Source: Haliscomenobacter hydrossis DSM 1100 (GTDB lineage: Bacteria > Bacteroidota > Bacteroidia > Chitinophagales > Saprospiraceae). Taken from it: a stretch of DNA of 64,000 nucleotides. A program made the position numbers and the translations under genes. Location: NCBI RefSeq assembly GCF_000212735.1, contig NC_015510.1, forward strand, positions 7,937,001 through 8,001,000. Direction: 5' to 3'. The notes beneath the pieces were generated by a model that was not told the origin of the DNA, did not search any database, and was given only the letters and a program-made list of their open reading frames with translations. Positions 55,329 to 64,000 of the stretch are shown here, piece by piece; position 1 is the stretch's first letter, and every line of letters starts with the position of its first letter.

Positions 55329-55852
55329 TGAATGCCCATTCTTTGTGTCCAAATTTCCCGCCGCATCCAATACACGGCACAATCATCCTCATCAAACATC
55401 CTTCTTTCCACAAACTCAAACCCCAGGCGCTCATAAAAACGGATCGCCCGAATATTGCTCGCCAAAGGATCAATCAACACTGCCGTCACTTCAGGCAGGG
55501 CAAAGCAGCGTTCCAGTGCCAGCTTCATCATCACCGTGCCATACCCCTTGCCTAAATCCTCTGCTTCGCCGATCCAGATGTCGATGGCCCGCAAATTGGC
55601 AGGCACGTCACCCCAATACTGGCTGTCTTCCAAAAATGGATCGATGATTTGTACAAAACCAATAGGGCGGCCATCCAATTCTGCAATCAATTGCTCCCGC
55701 CATTCGGGATCGTGGGTTAGTTCCTCAGGCCAATTCCAGGCATCGTCAGGATCGGAATTCCATACATGCGGTTGGGTATCCCAATGTTGGAGCAGTGCCA
55801 AATCTTGGAGGCCAGCGGGTCGGAGTTGGATATTGGATTGAAAGGTAGTCAT
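55313..55852 (-). CDS. GNAT-family N-acetyltransferase
   Basis: ATG 55852 gives a normal 179-residue GNAT protein (an upstream TTG at 55927 adds 25 residues of no clear value). The block IRPAGLQDLALLQHW-like start (here QLRPAGLQDLALLQHW), the acetyl-CoA loop LGKGYGTVMMKLAL and FYERLGFEFVERRMF are visible. The C-terminal block resembles aminoglycoside 6'-N-acetyltransferase-like and related members, but this cannot decide the substrate. Confidence 0.85.
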   Translation of the reverse strand: MTTFQSNIQLRPAGLQDLALLQHWDTQPHVWNSDPDDAWNWPEELTHDPEWREQLIAELDGRPIGFVQIIDPFLEDSQYWGDVPANLRAIDIWIGEAEDLGKGYGTVMMKLALERCFALPEVTAVLIDPLASNIRAIRFYERLGFEFVERRMFDEDDCAVYWMRREIWTQRMGIHQSSK

Positions 55853-55947
55853 AGCGCTTTGATTAAACTTTTTCAAAAAAAACGCCCAATAATTAATTGG
55901 TGAATTGGAACAAGCTCTAAGTTCCAACTCACCATTAAAATGTTATC

Positions 55948-56111
55948 AGAGCCTGTAAAAGATTATGATAATGGCGAATATGAGCGACTTTTGGCGGCAT
56001 GCTTTAGCTATTTTTCGGCCCGTACCCGCCGGGTACGCCCCTCAAAATAAGCTTCGCCTGCCACCAAAACTCATCTCATATTCACTCATCTCATAAATTT
56101 TTACAGGCTCT
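55948..56111. repeat. Long imperfect palindrome (160 bp)
   Basis: AGAGCCTGTAAAA (55948-55960) and TTTTACAGGCTCT (56099-56111) are a perfect 13-bp outer pair. Inside, AATATGAGCGACTTTTGGCG pairs imperfectly with the region CACCAAAACTCATCTCATATT. A compact CGTACCCGCCGGGTACG palindrome forms the tip. It fills the gap between two minus-strand genes. Confidence 0.8.
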
Positions 56112-56120
56112 CAGATTTCC

Positions 56121-56330
56121 CTATGCCCCAGGGACGTCTTTTTCAAAGTACAGATAAAAATAAACCGCAAATCCAAAATCTGTGGCATCCGTAGAAACCA
56201 AGCGATATCCTTTTTGCGCATATTCGTCCAGCTTGGCCTGAATGTCGCTGGTTGAATCTTTGAGAATGTGTTCTTTATCCAGTGACAATTTAGAATAATA
56301 AATGAGTGATTCCAGTTTGTACGTTTTCAT
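56121..56330 (-). CDS. Small protein of unknown function (69 aa)
   Basis: ATG 56330 gives MKTYKLESLIYYSKLSLDKE, then LDEYAQKGYRLVSTDATDFG and VYFYLYFEKD. The strand-helix-strand pattern with AQKGYRLVS resembles small DUF4177-like proteins. An in-frame start at 56387 would add a hydrophobic stretch with no clear function. It is probably cytoplasmic. The function is unknown. Confidence 0.6.
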   Translation of the reverse strand: MKTYKLESLIYYSKLSLDKEHILKDSTSDIQAKLDEYAQKGYRLVSTDATDFGFAVYFYLYFEKDVPGA

Positions 56331-56424
56331 GTTTGTTGTTTTGAGTGAGGTGCTCAAGATAACAACGGAGGATAAGCATACAAACAAGTACCTGTTGAAA
56401 TTTTAGCACGAAGGCATTTTCCCG

Positions 56425-57558
56425 TCACTCTTCACATCCCCACCGTTCCAAGTTCTCAACCTTGACTGGCTTACGGTACATCATAAACATCAGATCCGTT
56501 TCGGGAATATTGTACGTACAAAAAAACTTGCTGATGCTTTTAAAAACCCGGTATTCCGGATTCACCGGGACACTTAGCTCTTCGTACGACCATTTGTTTA
56601 CGTCTACGATGTAGCGTTCTTGCTGAACTTCTTTGTTGATCAGGGCACTTTCCAGGTGGGGTTGAAATTGTGGCCAGTGTTGTTTGGCAATGGATACGTA
56701 AAACAGCTTGTTTTTGGAAGAATACAAACTCCAGGAAAGGCAATCGCCCCAGGCATTGAGCAAGTTGAACATGGGCATGATGCCCACAAACCAAAACAAC
56801 GCCACGGTTTTCCAGGTGGGAAGGGTAATTTTTGAACGATTTTTGAAAAAAACGAGGTAACCCAGTAGAATCAAAGCCAGGTTCCAGGGAAGAATGATGT
56901 AGTTTTGTTTAAGTCCCAGTGGACCAAACAAAACGATGATGGACAGATGGGTCATTACGGCGATACCAAATCCCACCACTCTGGTTTTGCGGAAAAACAA
57001 CAGGATTGCGGCGAGGATCTCAAAGCTGGGAATGAGCCATGAAAATCGTTTGACGAGGCTGAGGGTCTGCGGGTCATTACCTTTCAAAAAATCCTGAATC
57101 ATCTGAGGGAATTCAATGCTCAAAAATGAGCTGTTGATTTTGTGCGCCCCACTCCAAAAGTACATGCAGATCATGATGATTTGGATAAAGCGAATGGTCC
57201 CCTCTTTGTCAAGGGTATTTTTAGGGTTGTAAAAACTGAGCAAGATCAAGCTATAAAAATAAACCCAGGCTTGCATGCGGTTTTGGTCCAGCAAAATGGC
57301 CAAGGTCAAAAGGCTAAAGAACAACAGCATGACGCGGTGTTCAAAACGGACAAAAAGTGCCAATAAGCTTAAAACCAGCAAGCCAAAAAGGAGATAACTC
57401 AAAGGAACAGGTAAGCTGAACCCTTCGATGAGTGGAGACAGTGGGAAGAACCGGTCACTGATCCATAGTTTGTAGGAGCCCAATAGTCCTATGGTAAATG
57501 CCGAAATCAGGATGATTTTGATCCACTTGATTTGAGGGTCAATGGGTTTGGTTTGCAT
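56425..57558 (-). CDS. Polytopic membrane protein, HTTM/DoxX-like (377 aa)
   Basis: About eight hydrophobic helices are followed by a C-terminal soluble part of about 100 residues (VDVNKWSYEELSVPVNPEYR). The block FIQIIMICMYFWSGAHKINS resembles the HTTM family (vitamin-K-dependent carboxylase-like fold) or DoxX-like proteins, without the full catalytic signature. The protein is probably in the inner membrane. Its function is unknown. Confidence 0.65.
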   Translation of the reverse strand: MQTKPIDPQIKWIKIILISAFTIGLLGSYKLWISDRFFPLSPLIEGFSLPVPLSYLLFGLLVLSLLALFVRFEHRVMLLFFSLLTLAILLDQNRMQAWVYFYSLILLSFYNPKNTLDKEGTIRFIQIIMICMYFWSGAHKINSSFLSIEFPQMIQDFLKGNDPQTLSLVKRFSWLIPSFEILAAILLFFRKTRVVGFGIAVMTHLSIIVLFGPLGLKQNYIILPWNLALILLGYLVFFKNRSKITLPTWKTVALFWFVGIMPMFNLLNAWGDCLSWSLYSSKNKLFYVSIAKQHWPQFQPHLESALINKEVQQERYIVDVNKWSYEELSVPVNPEYRVFKSISKFFCTYNIPETDLMFMMYRKPVKVENLERWGCEE

Positions 57559-57602
57559 ATGCGTTTTACTGTTTTGATTATACCATTTTTAGCTACACTG
57601 GA

Positions 57603-58328
57603 TTAGGATCCCTCCATCACATTCTTCTTCCCCACTTTTCTTAAAATCGCCTTTACCGCGATTACCGTCAACCAAACGACACCGGCCAAGCCGAGGATTA
57701 GGACTACCCAGGCCAGTCCTTCTTGTCCTGAGCAAGAAATATTACATGCCAGTGCAGCGACGAGCCAAGCCAAACCCAGTGCTACGACAAAGGTAAGTAT
57801 GAACAGTAAAGTTTTGGTTCCATTGGCTCCTGTTTTATCTCCGGCTGCTTTGAATTCATCACGGAGGGTTTTGAGCTGGCTTTTTAATTCCTGGATGGGC
57901 GTTTTCAGCGCACTGAATTTGCTTTTTTTGTGTCCTGCTGCTTCCTCAGTCGGTTTGAGTTTTTGGGCCATCAAAATTCCCTTTGCTTCTACGGGAATTG
58001 TGCCGGAAGTTGGCGCAAATGCCAATTGGTTCAATCCAGCGGCAATGGCCAGGATGTAGGTGATGGTCAGGACAAAATCGGTAGTTTTTTGTCGCAGGTA
58101 TGAATGCGCAAACAAGCCTTTTTTTGCCTGTTTATCAGGATAAAGCAAATAAGCTACAAAAAACAGATGGGCGAGCACAATGGGCAACCAGATGGGTAGC
58201 GCAAGGTCGTAAACAAAGGTCAGCAAGCCCAGTAAAAAGGCGCTGGCTACCAGCGCAACGTGACTCAACGCAATAATGATTCTAGCTTTGCCGGGGTTGT
58301 TTCTTCCCCAAATCGATAGCTTTTTCAT
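57603..58328 (-). CDS. Conserved membrane protein of unknown function (241 aa)
   Basis: Three helices in the N-terminal half and two in the C-terminal half (LLFILTFVVALGLAWLVAAL and WVVLILGLAGVVWLTVIAVK) surround a charged helical middle (ALKTPIQELKSQLKTLRDEF). The ALACNISCSGQ segment recalls a small family that I remember from other Bacteroidota. No function is known. It is transcribed toward the HTTM-like gene, with 44 bp between them. Confidence 0.6.
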   Translation of the reverse strand: MKKLSIWGRNNPGKARIIIALSHVALVASAFLLGLLTFVYDLALPIWLPIVLAHLFFVAYLLYPDKQAKKGLFAHSYLRQKTTDFVLTITYILAIAAGLNQLAFAPTSGTIPVEAKGILMAQKLKPTEEAAGHKKSKFSALKTPIQELKSQLKTLRDEFKAAGDKTGANGTKTLLFILTFVVALGLAWLVAALACNISCSGQEGLAWVVLILGLAGVVWLTVIAVKAILRKVGKKNVMEGS

Positions 58329-58394
58329 GATTTATGTTTTGTGTCTTGAAGGTATTTCATTACAATGTATTGATTGTTTGCTGAAATTCAATAT

Positions 58395-60635
58395 TTATTT
58401 CTTTTCGAACACCACTTTTTCTCCTTTTTTTAAGTTCAACTCAATCAAGTGAATGCTGCTTTTCATCCGCTTTGGCGGGAAATTCGACATCGTCCAACTT
58501 GAAAAAGGCAACTTGATCTTCAGGTGGCCACCCTGCTCAGCCACTACACTAACCGACCGAGCTACTCCATCCTTCTTCACTGCCGACAGCAAAAACGCCC
58601 CTTCCGTTCGTAAATCGGTAAAGGAAACATCCGTCCAACTATCCGGCACCGCCGGAAAAACTTCCACCACGCCATCATGGTACTGCAGCAACAACTCATG
58701 GATCCCCTGGGCAAAGGCAAAGTTTCCTTCCAAAGTAAAAGGATTGTACGTGAAATTGGAATATTGTCCCCCTTCTTGGTCGCCATTGACGTGAAAACTA
58801 TTGGTAGAACAAAAGTTGCTGGCGAATTTTTTCAACATATCAACCGCCTGATCACCGCGCTTGGCCTGGGCTTGCAGACAGGCTGCCCAAGCGAAGGAAT
58901 AACCTGTCCACTCGCGGGTGCCCACTTTTTCGAGCTGATCCAGGGATTTTTCCATAAGCACCCGATCGCTCTCTTTGGCATAATTGAGCACTTTCAAAGG
59001 GTAAATCGACATCAGGTGCGCGTGGTGGCGGTGGGTGTGTTCAAAAGGTAAACCGGGGGCAATGTCCAGCCCGGTTTGGGTTTGGGAAAAATTGGGCAAT
59101 TCGGCCTCGACTTGTTTCCATTGGTTTGCCTCGGCGGGTTTCAGTGTTTGTGCGGTCATGGCAAAGGCATTTTTCACCAGCGCTAAATCGTGGTTGCTAA
59201 AGTCCAAAAACCAGGCTTTGATGCTGTTGTTGAATACTTCCGGGCTGGAGCTCAGCGGGAGTTTGCGTGGACCATTGCCATTGCGGGTAATTTGCTCCAG
59301 GTGTTGTGCTACTTCCCGCAGGTAAGGCTGGGCTTTTTGTTTCAAAAACACCCGATCCATGCCGTAGCGCCATTGCCAATAGAAGTGTTGCGCCACCCAG
59401 GCGCTGGTGGTGGGGCTCATCGAATATTGAATCCAGCCACCCATGGGCTTGCCGCTGATGGTGTTTACGCCGGGTACGTTTAGTCCGTCGGTGCCAAAGT
59501 ATTGTTTGGTCCAACGTTTGTTTTCGGCCTTGGTTTGCCAAAGCCAGTTGGTGTAGGACGCGGTCAGGTCAAGGTGATTGGCGGCATAACCCGGCCAGTA
59601 GCTCAACTGGGTGTTGAGGTCGTGGTGGTAGTCTCCTTTCCAGGGCGGCAGGTTGCCATTGTCAGCCGTCCAGATGGCTTGTAGCGAAATGGGTGGGGTC
59701 GTGCTGCGCGCCACACTGCCGAATTTGTACATGTCGAGGTAATACTGCTTTTCGAGAGCCGTATCTGGCAAATGCACACTGGATTTGCTCCAATAGCGCT
59801 GCCACCATTCCAGGTGAGTGGGCCAACGGGTGGGTTCATCTGCGCTTGTGATGAGTGGAGGCATTCTCGCTGTACGATCCACGCTGATGGTCCATTGGCC
59901 AATCAACACATGCTTGATCTGTTTCCACTCTATCAGTACCTCGTAATAATGCCCATCCCAGGTGGGCTGGTGGTAACGAATTGCGTTGACTTTTTTTTCA
60001 ACAGTACCTTTGGCGTAGCCCAGGCGCTCCAGGCTTTGGCCTTCTACACTGTTACCTGTAGTGCCGGTTTTGCCCGTGTTGTAATTGGGAATCAGCAGTT
60101 CGGGGATAAAACTCGGGTCTTTGAGGTTTTCAAAACCAAAAAATCCAATTTGCTCAACGGCGTGTACGTAATTGTTCATGCGTACACCATTGCTGAATTC
60201 AATGGTAGCAAGGGCAAGGCTAATGTCTACTGTGGCCGATTTGACGGGACCAAAAGCCCGGCAGTCAAATTCCAGCGCAGCACCAGGAATTTTGGTGGGT
60301 GCGGCATATTTTTCGTAGGGCACATCGCCCAGGGCTTGCACCGTATCGTACTGGTTTTTTAGGACTTGTTCTTTCACCCAGGCAAAGCGCAGTTTGTCAA
60401 TTTCGGGCATCGGGCGGTCGTCCCAGAGGTCAACCCGATCGAGGCTAAGCCGGATGTTATCATTTTTTTGCCAAAGCAATACGCCTAGCCAGCCATTGCC
60501 GAGGGGAAGCGCTTCGTACCATTTGGTCGGCATGGAACTAAACTGTAGATTGTGCTGGATTTGGGGCTGAGCGTTCAGTGTTGAGCCCCATGCCATCAGG
60601 ATGAACAGTGAATTAAGTACGGCTGTTTTCATCAA
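58395..60635 (-). CDS. Glycoside hydrolase family 95 enzyme (alpha-L-fucosidase or alpha-galactosidase type)
   Basis: The signal peptide ends near [11 protein letters not shown]. The 746-residue protein shows the GH95 pattern: [20 protein letters not shown] near the start, [13 protein letters not shown], the barrel region [20 protein letters not shown] and [20 protein letters not shown]. The C-terminal beta-domain begins near [20 protein letters not shown]. It should act on alpha-L-fucosides or related alpha-L-galactosides in the periplasm. Confidence 0.88.
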   Translation of the reverse strand: MMKTAVLNSLFILMAWGSTLNAQPQIQHNLQFSSMPTKWYEALPLGNGWLGVLLWQKNDNIRLSLDRVDLWDDRPMPEIDKLRFAWVKEQVLKNQYDTVQALGDVPYEKYAAPTKIPGAALEFDCRAFGPVKSATVDISLALATIEFSNGVRMNNYVHAVEQIGFFGFENLKDPSFIPELLIPNYNTGKTGTTGNSVEGQSLERLGYAKGTVEKKVNAIRYHQPTWDGHYYEVLIEWKQIKHVLIGQWTISVDRTARMPPLITSADEPTRWPTHLEWWQRYWSKSSVHLPDTALEKQYYLDMYKFGSVARSTTPPISLQAIWTADNGNLPPWKGDYHHDLNTQLSYWPGYAANHLDLTASYTNWLWQTKAENKRWTKQYFGTDGLNVPGVNTISGKPMGGWIQYSMSPTTSAWVAQHFYWQWRYGMDRVFLKQKAQPYLREVAQHLEQITRNGNGPRKLPLSSSPEVFNNSIKAWFLDFSNHDLALVKNAFAMTAQTLKPAEANQWKQVEAELPNFSQTQTGLDIAPGLPFEHTHRHHAHLMSIYPLKVLNYAKESDRVLMEKSLDQLEKVGTREWTGYSFAWAACLQAQAKRGDQAVDMLKKFASNFCSTNSFHVNGDQEGGQYSNFTYNPFTLEGNFAFAQGIHELLLQYHDGVVEVFPAVPDSWTDVSFTDLRTEGAFLLSAVKKDGVARSVSVVAEQGGHLKIKLPFSSWTMSNFPPKRMKSSIHLIELNLKKGEKVVFEKK

Positions 60636-60689
60636 ACCAAGGTATCAATTCATCCGTTTATTTTTAATGCTTTACTGAATTTTCAAATT

Positions 60690-61676
60690 ATGAAATTTCG
60701 AACCTTAGGCAATACCTCCATCCAGCTCTCCGCAATCGGCCTGGGCTGCATGGGCATGAACCACGGTTATGGCGAAGCCGACGACGTAGAATCAATCGCA
60801 ACGCTGGAAAAATCCATCGAACTGGGCATCAATTTTTGGGATACCGCCGATATTTACGCCAATGGCAAAAATGAGGAGCTGGTAGCCAAAGTGCTGAAAA
60901 CCAATCGCGATAAAATTTTCATTGCGACAAAATTTGGCTTCAAACCCTACGAAAATGGCAAATTCGCCGGGTTCGACGGCTCACCTGCGCGCATGCGTGT
61001 AGCCATTGAAGACAGCCTACGGCGTTTACAAACCGAGGTCATCGACCTGTACTATGCCCACCGCATCGACCCCAATGTGCCCGTGGAGGAGATGGTAGGG
61101 GCGATGGCGGAGTTGGTGCAGGAAGGTAAAGTGCGGTTTTTGGGTTTGTCCGAAGCCTCGGCCAATTCCATCCGCCGTGCGCATCAGGTTCACCCCATCA
61201 GCGCCTTACAAAGTGAATACTCCCTGTTGACACGGGATGTGGAAGCCGAAATTTTGCCACTCTGCAAAGAACTCCACATTTCACTCGTACCTTTTAGTCC
61301 CTTAGCTCGTGGCTTGATGACGAATACTTTGGATGTCAGTACCTTGGCCGACAACGATTTTCGCAAAAACTTGCCACGTTATCAAGAGGAATATGCTGAA
61401 AACAACCGGAATCTGGCCGCTGGTTTTGCCCAAATTGCTGCGGACAAAGGTTGTACCCCCGCCCAATTGGCCATTGCCTGGGTATTGGCGCAAGATAAAA
61501 GCATCATCCCGATTCCGGGTACCAAACGCCGAAAGTATTTGCTGGACAATGTGGGTGCGGTTGACGTGAAGCTTTCCGCAGCGGATTTGACTTTATTGGA
61601 GGATTTGCTGAAAAAATACCCGAACGTGGGGCCGCGGTATAATGCGGATAATTTGAAGTATGTGGATAAGAATTAG
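60690..61676 (+). CDS. Aldo/keto reductase
   Basis: The 328-residue protein has the AKR fold: [20 protein letters not shown], catalytic Asp/Tyr block [20 protein letters not shown], Lys in [11 protein letters not shown], and His in [15 protein letters not shown]. The C-terminal NADP-binding block is [15 protein letters not shown]. It belongs to the AKR13-like (perakine reductase/YakC-like) group. Substrate unknown; it should reduce aldehydes or ketones with NADPH. Confidence 0.93.
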   Translation: MKFRTLGNTSIQLSAIGLGCMGMNHGYGEADDVESIATLEKSIELGINFWDTADIYANGKNEELVAKVLKTNRDKIFIATKFGFKPYENGKFAGFDGSPARMRVAIEDSLRRLQTEVIDLYYAHRIDPNVPVEEMVGAMAELVQEGKVRFLGLSEASANSIRRAHQVHPISALQSEYSLLTRDVEAEILPLCKELHISLVPFSPLARGLMTNTLDVSTLADNDFRKNLPRYQEEYAENNRNLAAGFAQIAADKGCTPAQLAIAWVLAQDKSIIPIPGTKRRKYLLDNVGAVDVKLSAADLTLLEDLLKKYPNVGPRYNADNLKYVDKN

Positions 61677-61713
61677 AAGGCTAGATCAACTGATTTTCAA
61701 TATTAGGTATATT

Positions 61714-62826
61714 TTAGACATTGATAGAACTTGGGAGAGATTCAATAAATGATGAATCTATTTTCCCATAACTTATCAGAGCATTAGAAAATCTGTTTTC
61801 TAACCATGCTGCACCATCAAAAGAAAGTTTTACATAAGGTTTTCGGGCGTAAGATCGCCGAATGGAGATCTTTTGTTCACCATTTTTATGCTTTTCTATT
61901 GTGGATGCGAAAGAGTGAACATTAAGATCATTAATTAAATCCTCCATAAATGGACAATTTCTCATAATAGTGTCAATGAATTCTGAATCTCTCACTCTGA
62001 GATAAACTGGATAATCTTTTTTCCATGAGCGCTCTACTATTTCTTTATCTGTTGCTATATCCCTTTTGTCATTATGCTCGATCGCAATAGCTTTTCCAAA
62101 AATTGCGTAGTCATTTGGGTTTTTAGTCATCCTAGCCATATATATGATGTCACCACTTTTTATTTGCCGTGGCCTTTTATTGATAGAAAAGCCACATGCA
62201 TAATGACATAAGGCATCATCTACTTCTTGTTGAACCTGAAAATCTAAAGCAACCCTGTCGTTTGCAGCCCCAAAAAATTTAATATAATAATTTTTTGATT
62301 GATCGATTATTGGCTGTATACCTCCATAGTCATTGAAAATTGGAAAATTAAGTGAAGCTGGATTTGAGACTAATTCTTCCTTCCAAGTGGCATATTTTGA
62401 TGGATTAAACTCATTTGAAATCGTTTTTAAATTGTTGTAATATTGGAGTAAATTATCAATGGTGCAAAGGTCTCTAATTAAAATACCTGCTTCATGGTTT
62501 TTGACTAAACCATTTTCAGTAAAGTTCGAAGAACTAACTATGGCTTTTCTATTGTCGAAAATGTATACTTTTGAGTGAAGCCCTTTAACGCCAAATATTT
62601 TACCTCCATTTTGATAAATAAAATTAATAGCCTCTAAATCCGAAACACCCGTTGAAAAATCATTTAGATTGAATCTTGTGATCAATTCTAAGTTTTCTAA
62701 ACTGAATTTTTTACTTAAGTTTACTACAGTACTTTTTGATAGGAATGGAGAAATAATCCTAAGAGTAGATGTGACAGGTAATTCTGATTCAAATTCATTC
62801 AGCCAGTTATTAAAAAGCAGTTTCAT
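61714..62826 (-). CDS. PLD-family nuclease-like protein with PUA/EVE-like C-terminal domain
   Basis: The 370-residue protein has one HKD motif (H84-S-K86-x4-D91 in GLHSKVYIFDNRKAIVSSSN) with a following NFTENGLVKNHEAGI, as in NgoFVII-type PLD nucleases. Residues of about 165-300 (YIKFFGAANDRVALDF and KSGDIIYMARMTKNPNDYAI) look like a PUA/EVE-type domain that may read modified or RNA bases. The AT-rich base composition differs from neighbours, a sign of transfer. A role in defence is possible; no partner gene is visible. Confidence 0.75.
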   Translation of the reverse strand: MKLLFNNWLNEFESELPVTSTLRIISPFLSKSTVVNLSKKFSLENLELITRFNLNDFSTGVSDLEAINFIYQNGGKIFGVKGLHSKVYIFDNRKAIVSSSNFTENGLVKNHEAGILIRDLCTIDNLLQYYNNLKTISNEFNPSKYATWKEELVSNPASLNFPIFNDYGGIQPIIDQSKNYYIKFFGAANDRVALDFQVQQEVDDALCHYACGFSINKRPRQIKSGDIIYMARMTKNPNDYAIFGKAIAIEHNDKRDIATDKEIVERSWKKDYPVYLRVRDSEFIDTIMRNCPFMEDLINDLNVHSFASTIEKHKNGEQKISIRRSYARKPYVKLSFDGAAWLENRFSNALISYGKIDSSFIESLPSSINV

Positions 62827-62958
62827 CTTGAGAGAATATTTTGATCATTGGAATATCATTAATTACGTGATTATTGAAAATAGGTTTCAAATGTTGGTTT
62901 TTATTTTTTTTTTTTTAAAATCTGTATTAAGCGATGGATTTATAGGCATTTGCCATCT

Positions 62959-63204
62959 CTAAGATTCCTCAATAAGTTGATCAATGGTCAGAAATTCTCC
63001 TCTTTCAATGGCCGCTTCGCTAGCAAGGAGCTCTTCGATTAATTCATCTTGAGTAATTGATTGATTATTGGGGCGATAACCAACGATGATTTGATTTTCT
63101 TGAACATAAGTATTCAGCATTGAATGGACAACCTTCAAAAAGGTTTCATCTTTCACTGCATCAAGGTATTCGTGAATTTCTGTTTTTAGTTGTGCTGCGC
63201 TCAT
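62959..63204 (-). CDS. Antitoxin-like small protein (81 aa)
   Basis: Residues 1-40 (LKTEIHEYLDAVKDETFLKV) and the C-terminal ELLASEAAIERGEFLTIDQL resemble small Bacteroidota antitoxin-like proteins that accompany RelE-type toxins. No RelE toxin frame follows; only a 20-residue frame (MPINPSLNTDFKKKKIKTNI) overlapping a 13-nt T run lies downstream. It may be an orphan or remnant antitoxin. AT-rich like the adjacent PLD gene. Confidence 0.6.
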   Translation of the reverse strand: MSAAQLKTEIHEYLDAVKDETFLKVVHSMLNTYVQENQIIVGYRPNNQSITQDELIEELLASEAAIERGEFLTIDQLIEES

Positions 63205-63277
63205 TTAATTCTCTTAAGTTTAAATTCATGCCAATTTACTGGTTTTTTTTTATGGTAGCAAGAAGAATGAATACGCA

Positions 63278-63823
63278 TCAGCTCTTCGAAAAACCAGCCT
63301 TCCCCTTCAATTCCTGTATCTGCTTTTGGTGTCTCAGCATGTGTACCCGCAAAAAATCAAAACGCTGGCGAGCGTCCATTGGTCCGGAAATGGGGTGCGG
63401 ATAAAGCAGTGTTTCGAGGTCAAAACCCTCCAATTCAGCCGCTAGATCGGCGAGCATGGAGCTTTGCGCCTTCAGCATGGCCAACCAAAAGTTCAAAGCA
63501 CCACCCCACTGTGGCGCGGCAATTGGCGGCACACTTTCTTTGGGTTGCCAGGTACGCGCAATGATTTCATCAGCGGATAAGCCCCGGTGGATGGGATCAC
63601 CCGACCAAACGGGCTCACCTCGACGGAGTGCGTCATATGCTTTCCACAAACCACTGATGCCCGATTGCTCAGCGCGGACGATGTGTTCTTCGATTTCAAC
63701 AATGTTCCAGGATTCGGGATGGGGTTTGAATTTGGCTTGGGCATAGTTAAGCCCGGTTGCTTCGGCGATGAAAGCCTTTCTTGCCGATTCGACTTGGGCG
63801 AGTAACTGATTAACTTCGGTCAT
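63278..63823 (-). CDS. DinB-family protein
   Basis: ATG 63823 gives a 181-residue four-helix protein. The metal-binding histidines of DinB/YfiT-like proteins are visible: WNIVEIEEHIVRAE near the N-terminus and FDFLRVHMLRHQKQI near the C-terminus. The family includes metal-dependent transferases of small thiols and DNA-damage-induced proteins. Start 63859 is also possible. It is the last complete gene of the window. Confidence 0.85.
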   Translation of the reverse strand: MTEVNQLLAQVESARKAFIAEATGLNYAQAKFKPHPESWNIVEIEEHIVRAEQSGISGLWKAYDALRRGEPVWSGDPIHRGLSADEIIARTWQPKESVPPIAAPQWGGALNFWLAMLKAQSSMLADLAAELEGFDLETLLYPHPISGPMDARQRFDFLRVHMLRHQKQIQELKGKAGFSKS

Positions 63824-63921
63824 ATTTTGGGATGGGTTTTGATGAAGAACTTTTCCCAAATATAGCGGGATTGCGGCTTTATTGTAAATTTACCCAGCAT
63901 TTATCATCTACCATCAACGCA

Positions 63922-64000
63922 ATGAAAAATCAGGTCTTGTTTCCTTGGCTGTTGTTCAGCCTAATACTTTTATTGTCCTCATCCATAACTGGTCAAACCT
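63922..64000 (+). CDS. Secreted protein, N-terminal 26 residues only
   Basis: ATG 63922 begins MKNQVLFPWLLFSLILLLSS with ITGQT following, a typical signal peptide with a GQ cleavage site. The gene runs off the right edge; nothing more can be said. Confidence 0.6.
   Translation, partial: MKNQVLFPWLLFSLILLLSSSITGQT

Overview
This window reads as an ordinary chromosomal stretch of a Bacteroidota bacterium, most likely from the Saprospiria (Haliscomenobacter-like; the genus is an inference from the gene set, not proven). Support comes from T9SS type A and type B C-terminal sorting domains, a TonB-dependent receptor paired with a DUF4249 lipoprotein, DUF2853, a tmRNA whose tag reads GESNYAMAA, promoter sequences of the Bacteroidota TAnnTTTG type, and the absence of Shine-Dalgarno sequences before most starts. 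Genes lie on both strands in short operons. No rRNA, tRNA, intact insertion sequence, prophage or CRISPR array was seen.

Layout. 1-4 kb: end of a NhaD-type antiporter gene, a 38-residue membrane peptide, a hydroxyacid dehydrogenase and an unknown secreted protein. 4-15.3 kb: KtrB/TrkH potassium channel, TonB receptor plus DUF4249 lipoprotein, CDF metal exporter, a barrel protein overlapping a haloperoxidase-like PAP2 lipoprotein, and a CARDB protein. 15.4-21 kb: a minus-strand sugar cluster of MFS transporter, DUF1080/PA14 protein and a membrane-bound-dehydrogenase-type cytochrome c. 21-27 kb: small lipoproteins, a gliding-motility-type SprB-repeat protein, and housekeeping-like hypotheticals. 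27.9-30.5 kb: a two-component system divergent from a Cys-rich secreted protein, with three perfectly phased 11-bp repeats between them. 30.6-36.5 kb: purC, a saccharopine/alanine-dehydrogenase-like enzyme, tmRNA, a globin lipoprotein and a serine hydrolase. 36.7-43.8 kb: a T9SS protein, then a xylan-glucuronate locus (GH67 alpha-glucuronidase, mannonate dehydratase, remnant of a GH115 gene), then an OxyR regulator. 43.8-61.7 kb: mixed enzymes, an FtsX-type permease, SGNH hydrolase, VOC-bicupin protein, two HExxH proteins, GNAT, GH95 and an aldo-keto reductase. 61.7-63.2 kb: an AT-rich patch with a PLD-nuclease-like gene and an antitoxin-like gene. The window ends with a DinB-family gene and the start of a secreted protein.

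The most striking non-coding feature is the spacers. Many intergenic gaps hold short-unit arrays or long inverted repeats (units such as GAACCCYC, CCCTAAA, AGCTATTCGCTTTT, GACGAAT, CACAAAGGA, CGCGGAGTT). These arrays often start or end within a few bases of a stop codon, and one has become part of the 3' end of a coding region. They can fold into long hairpins and may serve as terminators. The best candidate for a distinct regulatory system is the histidine kinase / response regulator / Cys-pentad protein unit at 27.9-30.5 kb.
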